Part shown: positions 1 to 6,002 of the stretch, piece by piece | Numbering within the stretch: the stretch's first letter is position 1 | Layout: each line of letters opens with the position of its first letter | Origin: Deltaproteobacteria bacterium | Lineage (GTDB): Bacteria > Bdellovibrionota > O2-12-FULL-43-9 > JACQJE01 | Reading direction: 5' to 3' | Length of the DNA: 6,118 bases | NCBI GenBank assembly: GCA_016205125.1 | Contig: JACQJE010000182.1 | Coordinates: forward strand, 1-6,118 | The notes under the pieces: model-generated | The model's database searches: none | What the model was told of the DNA's origin: nothing | The model's input: the letters and a program-made list of their open reading frames with translations, nothing else | Made by a program: the position numbers and the translations under genes

Positions 1-704
1 CACTTGGGATTGACTGGTCTCGTCCAACCATTGGACTCCTGACGAATGTGATGTGGGATGCAGAGCTTCATTATGACGCGCGTGCGTTTCCGAGTATGAT
101 CGAATGGCTCACCGAAACGATTTCCTATTTTTCAGGGCGACCTGATCTTCAGCTTCTCGTCAGAATTCATCCTGCCGAGATCCGCGGAACGCTTCCATCT
201 CGCCAGCCAGTGATGAGAGAGCTTCAGAAGAGATTTCCTCAGACGGCCAAAAATATATTTATCATTCCTCCAGAAGCTCGCGTGAGCACCTATTCGGCGA
301 TGAGTCGTTGTAATGCGATCATTATCTACGCCACAAAGATGGGGGTCGAATTCTCCGCTTTAGGGAACCATATTATTGTCGCAGGAGAGGCATGGGTGAG
401 AAACAAAGGGATCACAAGAGACACAATATCGAGGGAGGATTATTTTACTGCACTCTCTCAATTACCTTATATCTCCCCGCCGCAACCGGTTGTCATCGAT
501 CGTGCTAAGAAATATGCTTATCATTTTTTCTTTCGCCGGATGATTCCGATAGAATATTTTACCCCCTTGAAGGGGAACCCACCTTATGGAATAGCCCTGC
601 ATCATCTGGACGAACTCCGTCCGGGAAAGAGTTCTGGACTTGATGTAATTTGTGACGGAATTTTAAAGGAGCGCGATTTTATCTATCCGGCAGAACGGTA
701 TTGA
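1..704 (+). CDS. Capsule polysaccharide biosynthesis-type glycosyltransferase, 3' part (partial at left edge)
   Basis: The reading frame is open from base 3 to the TGA at 702-704, giving 233 visible residues. Family-type sequence (TIGLLTNVMWDAELHY) lies before and across the first possible in-window starts (GTG 48, ATG 51), so the true start is outside the window. Visible landmarks are the NVMWDA block, an LLVRIHPAE block, FIIPPEARVSTYSAM, IIIYATKMGVEFSALGNHIIVAGEAW, and a final aromatic/basic stretch (YAYHFFFRRMIPIEYF). This order (HPAE, then a Ser-Thr-Tyr loop, then G-E-[ALIVF]-x2-G and a V-G-E-x-W loop) is what I recall of the capsule-synthesis (KpsS/KpsC-like, GT-B fold) proteins. These transfer sugars such as Kdo to a lipid or glycan acceptor at the cytoplasmic face of the inner membrane. 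Donor and acceptor cannot be read from the sequence. The stop overlaps or abuts the next gene, so both are probably in one operon. Family confidence is good; exact activity is unknown. Confidence 0.8.
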   Translation, partial: LGIDWSRPTIGLLTNVMWDAELHYDARAFPSMIEWLTETISYFSGRPDLQLLVRIHPAEIRGTLPSRQPVMRELQKRFPQTAKNIFIIPPEARVSTYSAMSRCNAIIIYATKMGVEFSALGNHIIVAGEAWVRNKGITRDTISREDYFTALSQLPYISPPQPVVIDRAKKYAYHFFFRRMIPIEYFTPLKGNPPYGIALHHLDELRPGKSSGLDVICDGILKERDFIYPAERY

Positions 705-1885
705 AGATGCGAAATCCATATGGAGATACTCTGTTCAGACTGACCCGATTGAGTCTCTTTTCTCTCGCTTTTTTTCTTCCGCTGATGACAAGCGCTGCAG
801 TCATCTCTGGAATCATTGCGCTGGCTGCCTGGATTCTTTCGGGAAACTGCATAAAAATGCCGCACGTCATTCTGAGAGAAAGATGGGGGCTAGCTCTATC
901 CTTGATGTTGCTTCTCCCTCTGATTGGACTCTTCTGGTCGTCTGATCTGAAGACAGGGGGGGATTTTGCTGAGAAGTCCTACTATTGGCTCTTTGCATTC
1001 ATCGTTGCAACCACCTTTCGGTCGGACGATGAAGTGAACTTTTTTCTCAAAGTTTTTCTGGCCGGGCTAACTTGCAACGTCACCCTGTCGATCCTTCAAT
1101 TTTTCCATCTCTTTCCCTATTTTGGTGAAAGGCCGACCGGCCTGATGCTCCACGTTCCTCACTCTCTCCATGTCGTTTTCGGTATGCTTCTCCTCTCCTA
1201 TTTCTTTAAATCGAGTGTCCGGATTCTCCAACCCGTCCTCATCGGAATTCTGCTGCTCTTTGCGATCAGTTTGGCCATATCCGAAGGGAGGATCGGTTAT
1301 TTAGCTTTTACGATTCTATCTCCCATCATCGTGATACAGCTCGTGGGTAAAAGGAGTTGGATGCTTCCTATAGCAGTCATTATAGCAGGATCGTTTCTGC
1401 TCCTTTTTCCCCCTGTTCGCGCACGCACGACTCTGGCAGTGCATCAGGTCAGAGACTACATTGCCTTGGGAGAAACAGGAAATTCATCGGTTGGTGCGCG
1501 TATTTACATGTGGAAAAAAGCCTATGAAATCTTTCTTGCTCATCCTTTAATAGGTGTCGGGACAGGCTCTTATAAAAATGAACAGATGAAATATAAAAGC
1601 GACAAGAGCTACCAGGAGGCTGCCCACCCGCACAACACTTTTCTTTACTATGCAGCCTCTTATGGTCTCCTCGGAATTTCCGTTCTCCTATTCTTTTTTG
1701 CGAGCTATTTTCAAGAAGGGTGGAGGGAGAGAGGCAGGATATCCGGTTATGCAATTCTCTGTTATGGTGCAGTGATGATGATCGGAAGTCTCACAGATAC
1801 CCAGATCCTCACCTATTCGACCGGCCTACTTCTTGCGCTGCTGTCAGGTTTTCACAGATCAGCGATTGATGAGTATAAAAGGTAA
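701..1885 (+). CDS. O-antigen ligase / polymerase family membrane protein (WaaL/Wzy_C-like)
   Basis: A 394-residue, very hydrophobic protein with about ten membrane segments. It has the Wzy_C hallmarks: a long periplasmic-type loop with SEGR (R197), then GARIYMWKKAYEIFLAHPLIGVGTG, and AHPHNTFLYYAASYGLLG with H309 and H311. In the WaaL family, a conserved arginine and histidine in this loop serve to move undecaprenyl-linked glycan onto lipid A-core; Wzy-like relatives polymerise repeat units. Ligase and polymerase cannot be separated from sequence alone. Length is normal for the family. The start is uncertain. TTG at 701 overlaps the upstream TGA (TTGA), whereas ATG at 707 lies 2 bp after it and would give 392 residues. 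Neither has a well-spaced Shine-Dalgarno (an AAGGAG at 666-671 is about 30 bases away), which suggests translation coupled to the upstream glycosyltransferase gene. A G7 run lies at 956-962 inside the gene, but the frame is intact. Confidence 0.85.
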   Translation: MKMRNPYGDTLFRLTRLSLFSLAFFLPLMTSAAVISGIIALAAWILSGNCIKMPHVILRERWGLALSLMLLLPLIGLFWSSDLKTGGDFAEKSYYWLFAFIVATTFRSDDEVNFFLKVFLAGLTCNVTLSILQFFHLFPYFGERPTGLMLHVPHSLHVVFGMLLLSYFFKSSVRILQPVLIGILLLFAISLAISEGRIGYLAFTILSPIIVIQLVGKRSWMLPIAVIIAGSFLLLFPPVRARTTLAVHQVRDYIALGETGNSSVGARIYMWKKAYEIFLAHPLIGVGTGSYKNEQMKYKSDKSYQEAAHPHNTFLYYAASYGLLGISVLLFFFASYFQEGWRERGRISGYAILCYGAVMMIGSLTDTQILTYSTGLLLALLSGFHRSAIDEYKR

Positions 1886-1891
1886 TTTCCC

Positions 1892-3067
1892 ATGTCACAT
1901 TTTGTCATCATCGGTGGCGGAATCATCGGAAGCGCGATGGGTCTCGAAATTGCCAAAAGGGGACTTGGCAGGGTCACCATTCTTGAAAAGGAAAATGCTC
2001 TAGGAAAACATGCCAGCGGCCGCAATAGCGGTGTCATTCATTCCGGAATCAATCAGAAGCCGGGGAGTCTCAAAGCACGGATGTGTGTGGAAGGGAGCCG
2101 GCGTCTGCGGGAGTTTTGCCGTTCCCGATCTGTCCCCTTTCGGGCGTGTGGAACGCTTGTTGTGGCTCGAGATTCTCAGGAAGTCTCCATTCTGGAGCAG
2201 TTGTTTCAAATGGGCCAGGAGTGCAGTGTCCCGGATCTCAGAATGTTGACCTCAAAAGAGCTGAACGAGAGAGAGCCTTTTGCGAATGGAGTGTCAGCGC
2301 TCTTTTCACCCACCGGCGCAGTGGTCGACTCTCTTGCTCTTCTGGAGGCTGTTGCAGAGGAAGCAAAAAAAGAGGGGGTCGAATATCGACTTCAGTCAGA
2401 AGTGCAGGGAATCGAAGAGGGGAGAGTTTATACTTCAAAAGGGATCTGTGAGGCCGACCATATCATCAACTCTGCAGGGCTCTATGCCGATCGGGTTGCG
2501 CATCAGATGGGAGCCGGTAAGGAGTATCGCATGATCCCTTTCCGCGGCGAGTACATGGAGGTGAAGAATTGCGATGTGAGAACAATGATCTATCGCCTCC
2601 CTGATCTGAGATTTCCCTTCCTGAGTATTCATCTGACGCGCGAAACGAATGGAAGGGTTCTTGCTGGGCCGAGCGCCGTTTTAGCCTTTGGCAGAGAGGC
2701 TTATGAGAAGGAATGGAGATGGGGAGAGATGGCGAGTCTCTTTACGAGCCGACCGTTTTTATCCATGGCTGCCGATCGCCAGTTTCTCAAGATGGCCTAT
2801 TCGAATGCGAAGACGAGTTTTTCCAGGAAAGGTTTTTTGAGAGAAGTCCAAAAAATCATTCCCCAGGTTGAAAGTCACCAGCTCATCCCCTATCGTGCTG
2901 GAATACGAGCGCAGATGGTCAATCGTGAGGGGCGTTTTGTGGAAGACATACTTGTGGAGTACAGAGATGATTCGACGCATATTCTGAATGCAGTTTCTCC
3001 AGGAATGACCTGCAGCCTGGCTTTTTCAGAACATGTGGTAGATAATTTATTGAAGAATGCCAGGTAA
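1892..3067 (+). CDS. lhgO: FAD-dependent L-2-hydroxyglutarate oxidase-like protein (DAO family)
   Basis: 391 residues, starting at ATG 1892, 6 bp after the ligase stop, with AAAAGG at 1877-1882 as a spaced ribosome site. The N-terminus is a Rossmann FAD-binding unit: VIIGGGIIGSAMG (G8, G10, G13) and the acidic end of the second strand, ILEKE (E32). Then comes the family signature HASGRNSGVIHSGI (H40-I53) followed by KPGSLKARMC. The C-terminus has AGIRAQMV and HILNAVSPGMTCSLAFSEHV, the FAD-closing part of the LhgO/L2HGDH group. Family members oxidise L-2-hydroxyglutarate to 2-oxoglutarate and pass electrons to oxygen or the membrane quinone pool. Length is close to the usual ~400. Its place directly behind surface-glycan genes is unusual for a metabolite-repair enzyme, so a different 2-hydroxy acid substrate is possible. 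Assignment to the family is firm; substrate is inferred. Confidence 0.85.
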   Translation: MSHFVIIGGGIIGSAMGLEIAKRGLGRVTILEKENALGKHASGRNSGVIHSGINQKPGSLKARMCVEGSRRLREFCRSRSVPFRACGTLVVARDSQEVSILEQLFQMGQECSVPDLRMLTSKELNEREPFANGVSALFSPTGAVVDSLALLEAVAEEAKKEGVEYRLQSEVQGIEEGRVYTSKGICEADHIINSAGLYADRVAHQMGAGKEYRMIPFRGEYMEVKNCDVRTMIYRLPDLRFPFLSIHLTRETNGRVLAGPSAVLAFGREAYEKEWRWGEMASLFTSRPFLSMAADRQFLKMAYSNAKTSFSRKGFLREVQKIIPQVESHQLIPYRAGIRAQMVNREGRFVEDILVEYRDDSTHILNAVSPGMTCSLAFSEHVVDNLLKNAR

Positions 3068-3205
3068 AAGGTGGTGGATCTTTTGCTCTTTTCAGAACGG
3101 CCCTTTGAATCGCTTTGTGATCGGGGACATCGAGACCGTAGACGATGACGCCGCGGGTGTGGATGCGGTGGCGGCCGAATGCCATCGTATTTATGGTGCG
3201 GGGTA
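3068..3205. other. Convergent intergenic gap with a coding-like GC-rich patch
   Basis: This 138-bp stretch separates the ends of the rightward oxidase gene and the leftward dehydratase gene. I find no stem followed by a T run that would serve as a terminator for either. Positions about 3118-3185 are noticeably GC-rich with strong three-base periodicity. Read leftward from an ATG at 3185, nearly every codon ends in C (GRHRIHTRGVIVYGLDVPDH). The aligned rightward frame reads VIGDIETVDDDAAGVDAVAAE and stops at the TAA 3207-3209. Neither frame has a ribosome site or resembles a protein I can name. It may be a remnant of a lost gene. Confidence 0.4.
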
Positions 3206-3538
3206 CTAAGCAGCCAGGAGGGAGTTCACTTTTGCTGCGCAGATAAAGTCATTTTCACTCAAGCCTCCGATGGCGTGAGTTGAATAGCGAACGCGGCATT
3301 CTCTATAGTGTACTTCCATATCTGGATGATGATTTTCCTGATGAGATAGCCATGCGACAGCATTCACAAAGGCGATGGTTTGGTGGTAGTTTTTGAATGT
3401 GAACATCTTTGAGATCTCTTTCCCATCGGCAGAGAGCTCCCACCCTGGGAGCTGGCTAAGATATTCTTTCCCTTCTTTGAGGGAGAGTGGCTGTACACCT
3501 CCCTCACATGGCTTGCAATGTTTTTCCATTAATGTCAT
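3206..3538 (-). CDS. phhB: Pterin-4a-carbinolamine dehydratase (4a-hydroxytetrahydrobiopterin dehydratase)
   Basis: 110 residues, leftward, ending in TAG (complement of 3206-3208). The ATG at 3538-3536 is preferred because the strong AGGAGGAG at 3553-3546 lies 7 bases before it; a TTG one codon earlier (3541) sits too close. The N-terminal KHCKPCEGGVQPL motif and PGWEL are typical of the bacterial PCD/DCoH family. The active-site block is HQENHHPDMEVHYREC (H70, H71, P72, D73), followed by THAIGGLSENDFICAAKVN (H88). Length matches the usual ~100-115. The enzyme dehydrates 4a-hydroxy-tetrahydropterin so that the cofactor of aromatic amino acid hydroxylases can be recycled. Homologues also occur in bacteria without phenylalanine hydroxylase, where their role is less clear. 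No partner hydroxylase gene is in the window, and nothing links it to the glycan genes apart from position. The symbol phhB follows common usage. Confidence 0.92.
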   Translation of the reverse strand: MTLMEKHCKPCEGGVQPLSLKEGKEYLSQLPGWELSADGKEISKMFTFKNYHQTIAFVNAVAWLSHQENHHPDMEVHYRECRVRYSTHAIGGLSENDFICAAKVNSLLAA

Positions 3539-3545
3539 CAACGCT

Positions 3546-3553
3546 CTCCTCCT
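3546..3553 (-). promoter_or_regulatory. Strong Shine-Dalgarno of the carbinolamine dehydratase gene
   Basis: On the minus strand this reads AGGAGGAG, close to a perfect anti-16S match, 7 bases before the ATG at 3538. It decides between the TTG at 3541 and the ATG as start. It is the strongest ribosome site in the window and suggests this gene is translated independently and efficiently. Confidence 0.8.
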
Positions 3554-3655
3554 GATTACATCTGGCTGATGCGGCAGAGAGTATCATGATCTATGCTCCA
3601 GATCCATCAAGGATTGACACTCCACCTCGGCTTCAGTAAGTCTGCGGGGAGAGGG
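3554..3655. other. Intergenic sequence upstream of phhB, no firm promoter
   Basis: This is the original upstream region shared by the two divergent genes before the element inserted. A perfect TTGACA lies at 3614-3619 on the plus strand, but no acceptable -10 hexamer follows at 16-18 bases. On the minus strand, TTGATG followed 18 bases later by TGATAC (around 3585-3614) is a weak promoter candidate for the dehydratase gene. I see no small gene or structured RNA here. Confidence 0.35.
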
Positions 3656-3663
3656 AGATATTG
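3656..3663. repeat. Left target-site duplication of the MITE (AGATATTG)
   Basis: AGATATTG directly abuts the first base of the left inverted repeat and recurs exactly at 3837-3844. Joining the flanks across one copy gives a reconstructed empty site, GGGAGATATTGGAGCGG. Confidence 0.75.
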
Positions 3664-3836
3664 GTAACTTCTCAATAAGTGGAGGTACTGTCATCCTGAG
3701 CCCTTCGCTTCGCTCGAGGGTAAACTCCGCGAAGGATCTAGATTTTTCGGGCACGGAGCCTGCCCTCGAGTGAAACGAAGGGTGCCCTCAGAATGACAGG
3801 GGTTGCACTTTTATCCCAGGTTATTGAAGAAGTTAC
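3664..3836. mobile_element. MITE-like palindromic element, 173 bp, with terminal inverted repeats
   Basis: The left end GTAACTTCTCAATAA (3664-3678) is matched inversely by the right end TTATTGAAGAAGTTAC (3821-3836); all 15 left bases match, with a single one-base gap. Inside are nested inverted pairs: 3689-3700 with 3787-3798 (TGTCATCCTGAG against CTCAGAATGACA, 11 of 12), 3701-3720 with 3763-3782 (18 of 20), and 3725-3729 with 3754-3758, around the palindrome ATCTAGAT (3736-3743). The whole could fold into one long hairpin. A perfect 8-bp direct repeat flanks both ends. There is no transposase, so it would have to be moved in trans. Ends starting GTAA with 8-bp duplications are what I recall for the IS66 family, so an IS66-type transposase is a reasonable guess only. 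It is inserted between the dehydratase and YfhO-like genes, 33 bases before the latter's GTG. Confidence 0.8.
3689..3798. repeat. Inner long inverted repeat of the MITE (TCATCCTGAG / CTCAGAATGA type)
   Basis: Arms 3689-3720 and 3763-3798 pair over 29 of 32 positions, with TGCC (3783-3786) unpaired between the two blocks on the right side. The cap holds GAAGGATCTAGAT. The words TCATCCTGAG and GAAGGATCT resemble short palindromic repeats that I remember scattered through many environmental bacterial genomes. If transcribed from the left, it would form a stable hairpin in the leader of the YfhO-like gene. Confidence 0.7.
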
Positions 3837-3844
3837 AGATATTG
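3837..3844. repeat. Right target-site duplication of the MITE (AGATATTG)
   Basis: This exact second copy of AGATATTG begins at the base after the right terminal inverted repeat. It has no mismatches with the left copy, which suggests the insertion is not very old. Confidence 0.75.
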
Positions 3845-3869
3845 GAGCGGATGCGCAAGTGAAGGCAGT

Positions 3870-5999
3870 GTGACGGATTTTGGCAAAATGAGACGTTTTT
3901 ATTACTCCATTGTGACCTGCAGTGCCGCAGTGGGTTTTATTGCGCTGATCTGCGCGGACATCCTCTTTAAAGGGCGGGGTTTTGTGTTGGGTGATTACGC
4001 CATTCAACACCTCCCCTGGAGTTATTACTATTGGAAGGTGTTAAAGGAGGGGGGGCTCCCGCTCTGGACCTCTCTGATTCAGACAGGATTTCCTCTGCTT
4101 GCGGAAGGGCAGGTGGGTGCCCTTTATCCTTTTCGATTTGTCCTTTTTTCATTCCTCCCTTTTAAAACAGCATATGCTGCTGAACCCCTTCTCCACTTTT
4201 TTCTGGGATGGTTTTTCTCCTATCTTTATCTGAGGGCACTCTCCCTCAGTCGGACGGCATCCTGGTTAGGGGGAATGCTCTTTATCTTTGGGAGCGCTTA
4301 TGCCGGCTGTTTTACCAACACGGTCAGCATGAGAGTCGTCATTTGGTTTCCCGCCCTCTTGTGGGTTTGCACGAAAGCTTTGGAAGCTGCGCAGAAAAAG
4401 GGGTGGAGGGAGGTTTTACTCTGGATGATCCCCTTTTCATTTGCTGGTTATTGCCAATGGACAGGGGGTTTTATCCAATATGCCTGTTACAGTCAGGTGA
4501 TGGTTCTCTGGTATGGGCTGGCTGTTCTGATATGGCTTTTCCTGAAAGGGCGGCTCGGATGGTTTCCCTCGGTGGGTCTGCTGTTCTGGCTCTTTGCTGC
4601 GGTGGGGACCGGAATACTTCTTGCCGGTCCGCAGTTGTTGCCAACTCTGGAACTCGCTCAATTTTCTCCCCGCCTGGAGCATGCGAATCTCGATTTTGCG
4701 CTCGTTGGGTCGTGGCTGCCGACAGGTTTCCTCTCCCTCTTTATCCCTTCGATTTCCAATCTGGCGACCCCCTTTCTTCTTTACGTGGGTCTTGTTCCCC
4801 TCGCATTAGCTCTTATCGGAGCGTTCTGGAGTTCTTCATTTGTTGCGCGTTTTATTTTCATCTCTCTTCTCATCTGTATAGCAGCGGCTCTTGGACGATT
4901 TAATCCCCTCTACGTTTGGGTGCTGGAAAGGATCGGCTGGTACGGTTTTAGAATGCCGGCGAAATGGCTTGTCTTTGCCGCCTTCTGGCTGAGTGCCCTT
5001 GCGGCCATTGGATTTGACAGCATCCGATTCCAACTGCGCGATGAGAGGGTTCGTCGCAAAATGGCGGCTCTTCTGCTGATCGTTGGCTTCACGTCAGTCG
5101 CCATTGCGGCGGTGATGAGGATTCTGGCACTGAGAGGTGCATGGCTCAGAAACATCGCCCGCTGGTATCTGGAACATTTCATATTGAAGAATCCATATCA
5201 TCGGCAGGCGCCCGCGGTTTATGAACAGAAGGTGGAGTATCTGCTCGCTCTGCTCAGGGACGCAACTTCTCCCGCCAGCAATCGCTGGCTCCTCATCTCT
5301 CTCGGGATCTCCCTGATTCTCATTTTGCTCGGATGGTTTTGGAAGAAGGGGTGGCTGTCCCATGCGTTGGTTCAGATCCTGCTGATCTTTGCTGCAGGGG
5401 TCGATCTCTACTTTTTTAGCTTTTACGGGACAGGTTTTAAGGGGAATCTCGCCTCCCTGCCGGAGTTGGATCACCCCCCCGCTTTTTTTGAGGAATTGAG
5501 GAGCCCCGATGCAGGGAGGCTCTTTGTTCTCCTCGAAGGGCCGGAGAATTACGAAAAATCTCTGCTCATTCCGAATCAGAATATGTCATTTAACATTGCG
5601 ACGGTGGGTGCATACTCCCCCCTCCTTGTGCAGAGTTTTACTGATTACCTCGGAGATCTCGGAGGGGTGGACGATTCGCTCGGAATAAAAGAGGGAAGCC
5701 CGTTGGCCATAGAGAGGGGATTAGAGCGGCTAAACGCTCTGCATGCGACTTACCTCTATTCTCTCACCCCCCTTGCGAAAATCGATGCTCTGAAGCTGAC
5801 CAGGCAGACGGGAGAGCATCGTCTCTATCACAATCTGTCAGCGCTCCCCCGTGCTTTTTTGGTTCCAGCCGCTCACTTTTTTAAGAAAGAGAAAGAGGCG
5901 TTGGCCTATATCGGAAGCAGTGCTTTTCATCCCGGGCGGGAAATGATTCTGTTGGGGACTCCCCGCACGATTTCCCCTCTTTCTCTTGTTGCGGAGTGA
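3870..5999 (+). CDS. YfhO-like multi-pass membrane protein (GT-C type), ending at an in-frame TGA
   Basis: 709 residues. GTG 3870 is chosen because GAAGG at 3861-3865 precedes it; ATG 3888 is an alternative without a ribosome site. A first membrane segment (about residues 13-33) leads to the family's periplasmic motif FVLGDYAIQHLPW (D42, the likely catalytic-type Asp), then GGLPLWTSLIQTGFPLLAEG and VGALYP (residues 61-87). About ten further membrane segments follow, with FRMPAKW near 360-366. The C-terminal third is soluble and contains LIPNQNMSFN and VGAYSPLLV (about 566-586). YfhO-type proteins are thought to add sugars to surface polymers such as teichoic or lipid-linked glycans, using a polyprenyl-phosphate sugar outside the membrane; the substrate here is unknown. 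The protein ends (SPLSLVAE) before the family's usual C-terminal block, which is encoded in the same frame just past the TGA. The gene is therefore interrupted, split or read through. Homopolymers G7 (4049-4055), C7 (5474-5480) and T7 (5483-5489) lie inside it. Confidence 0.8.
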   Translation: MTDFGKMRRFYYSIVTCSAAVGFIALICADILFKGRGFVLGDYAIQHLPWSYYYWKVLKEGGLPLWTSLIQTGFPLLAEGQVGALYPFRFVLFSFLPFKTAYAAEPLLHFFLGWFFSYLYLRALSLSRTASWLGGMLFIFGSAYAGCFTNTVSMRVVIWFPALLWVCTKALEAAQKKGWREVLLWMIPFSFAGYCQWTGGFIQYACYSQVMVLWYGLAVLIWLFLKGRLGWFPSVGLLFWLFAAVGTGILLAGPQLLPTLELAQFSPRLEHANLDFALVGSWLPTGFLSLFIPSISNLATPFLLYVGLVPLALALIGAFWSSSFVARFIFISLLICIAAALGRFNPLYVWVLERIGWYGFRMPAKWLVFAAFWLSALAAIGFDSIRFQLRDERVRRKMAALLLIVGFTSVAIAAVMRILALRGAWLRNIARWYLEHFILKNPYHRQAPAVYEQKVEYLLALLRDATSPASNRWLLISLGISLILILLGWFWKKGWLSHALVQILLIFAAGVDLYFFSFYGTGFKGNLASLPELDHPPAFFEELRSPDAGRLFVLLEGPENYEKSLLIPNQNMSFNIATVGAYSPLLVQSFTDYLGDLGGVDDSLGIKEGSPLAIERGLERLNALHATYLYSLTPLAKIDALKLTRQTGEHRLYHNLSALPRAFLVPAAHFFKKEKEALAYIGSSAFHPGREMILLGTPRTISPLSLVAE
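5993..5996 (+). promoter_or_regulatory. Possible re-initiation ribosome site (GGAG) before GTG 6003
   Basis: GGAG ends directly at the TGA stop and lies six bases before GTG 6003. This is a good geometry for a ribosome that terminates at 5997-5999 to restart in the same frame. Such a short motif can arise by chance inside a Glu codon context (GCG GAG). Confidence 0.35.
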
Positions 6000-6002
6000 A
6001 AG

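Noticed and set aside
2919..3185. 88-residue leftward gene overlapping the 3' end of the oxidase gene
   Set aside because: More than half is the antisense of a well-supported gene and there is no ribosome site; only the part outside the oxidase gene looks coding-like, and it is reported as a patch.
3614..3642. Sigma-70 promoter from the perfect TTGACA at 3614-3619
   Set aside because: The hexamers at 16-18 bases spacing (for example TAAGTC) match the -10 consensus poorly.
3689..3798. Intrinsic terminator for the flanking genes
   Set aside because: The stem is long and strong but is part of the transposon-like element and is not followed by a T run. It also lies upstream, not downstream, of both neighbouring genes.
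3656..3844. CRISPR or attachment-site array
   Set aside because: The repeats are inverted and nested with a single pair of short direct repeats at the borders, with no regularly spaced units and no integrase or tRNA gene.
3738..4010. Leftward 90-residue frame across the MITE and the YfhO-like gene start
   Set aside because: It runs through the palindromic element and antisense of a real gene; composition is not protein-like.
4208..4903. 231-residue frame inside the YfhO-like gene
   Set aside because: It is a shifted reading of the membrane-protein gene, rich in Cys, Ser and Arg, with no domain or ribosome site.
5997..5999. TGA as selenocysteine, or as Trp/Gly in a variant genetic code
   Set aside because: The YfhO family has no known redox role at this position and the nearby stem is not a recognisable SECIS. 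A variant code would give many in-frame TGAs, but the other genes have none, and TGA 702-704 is a natural stop at a gene junction.
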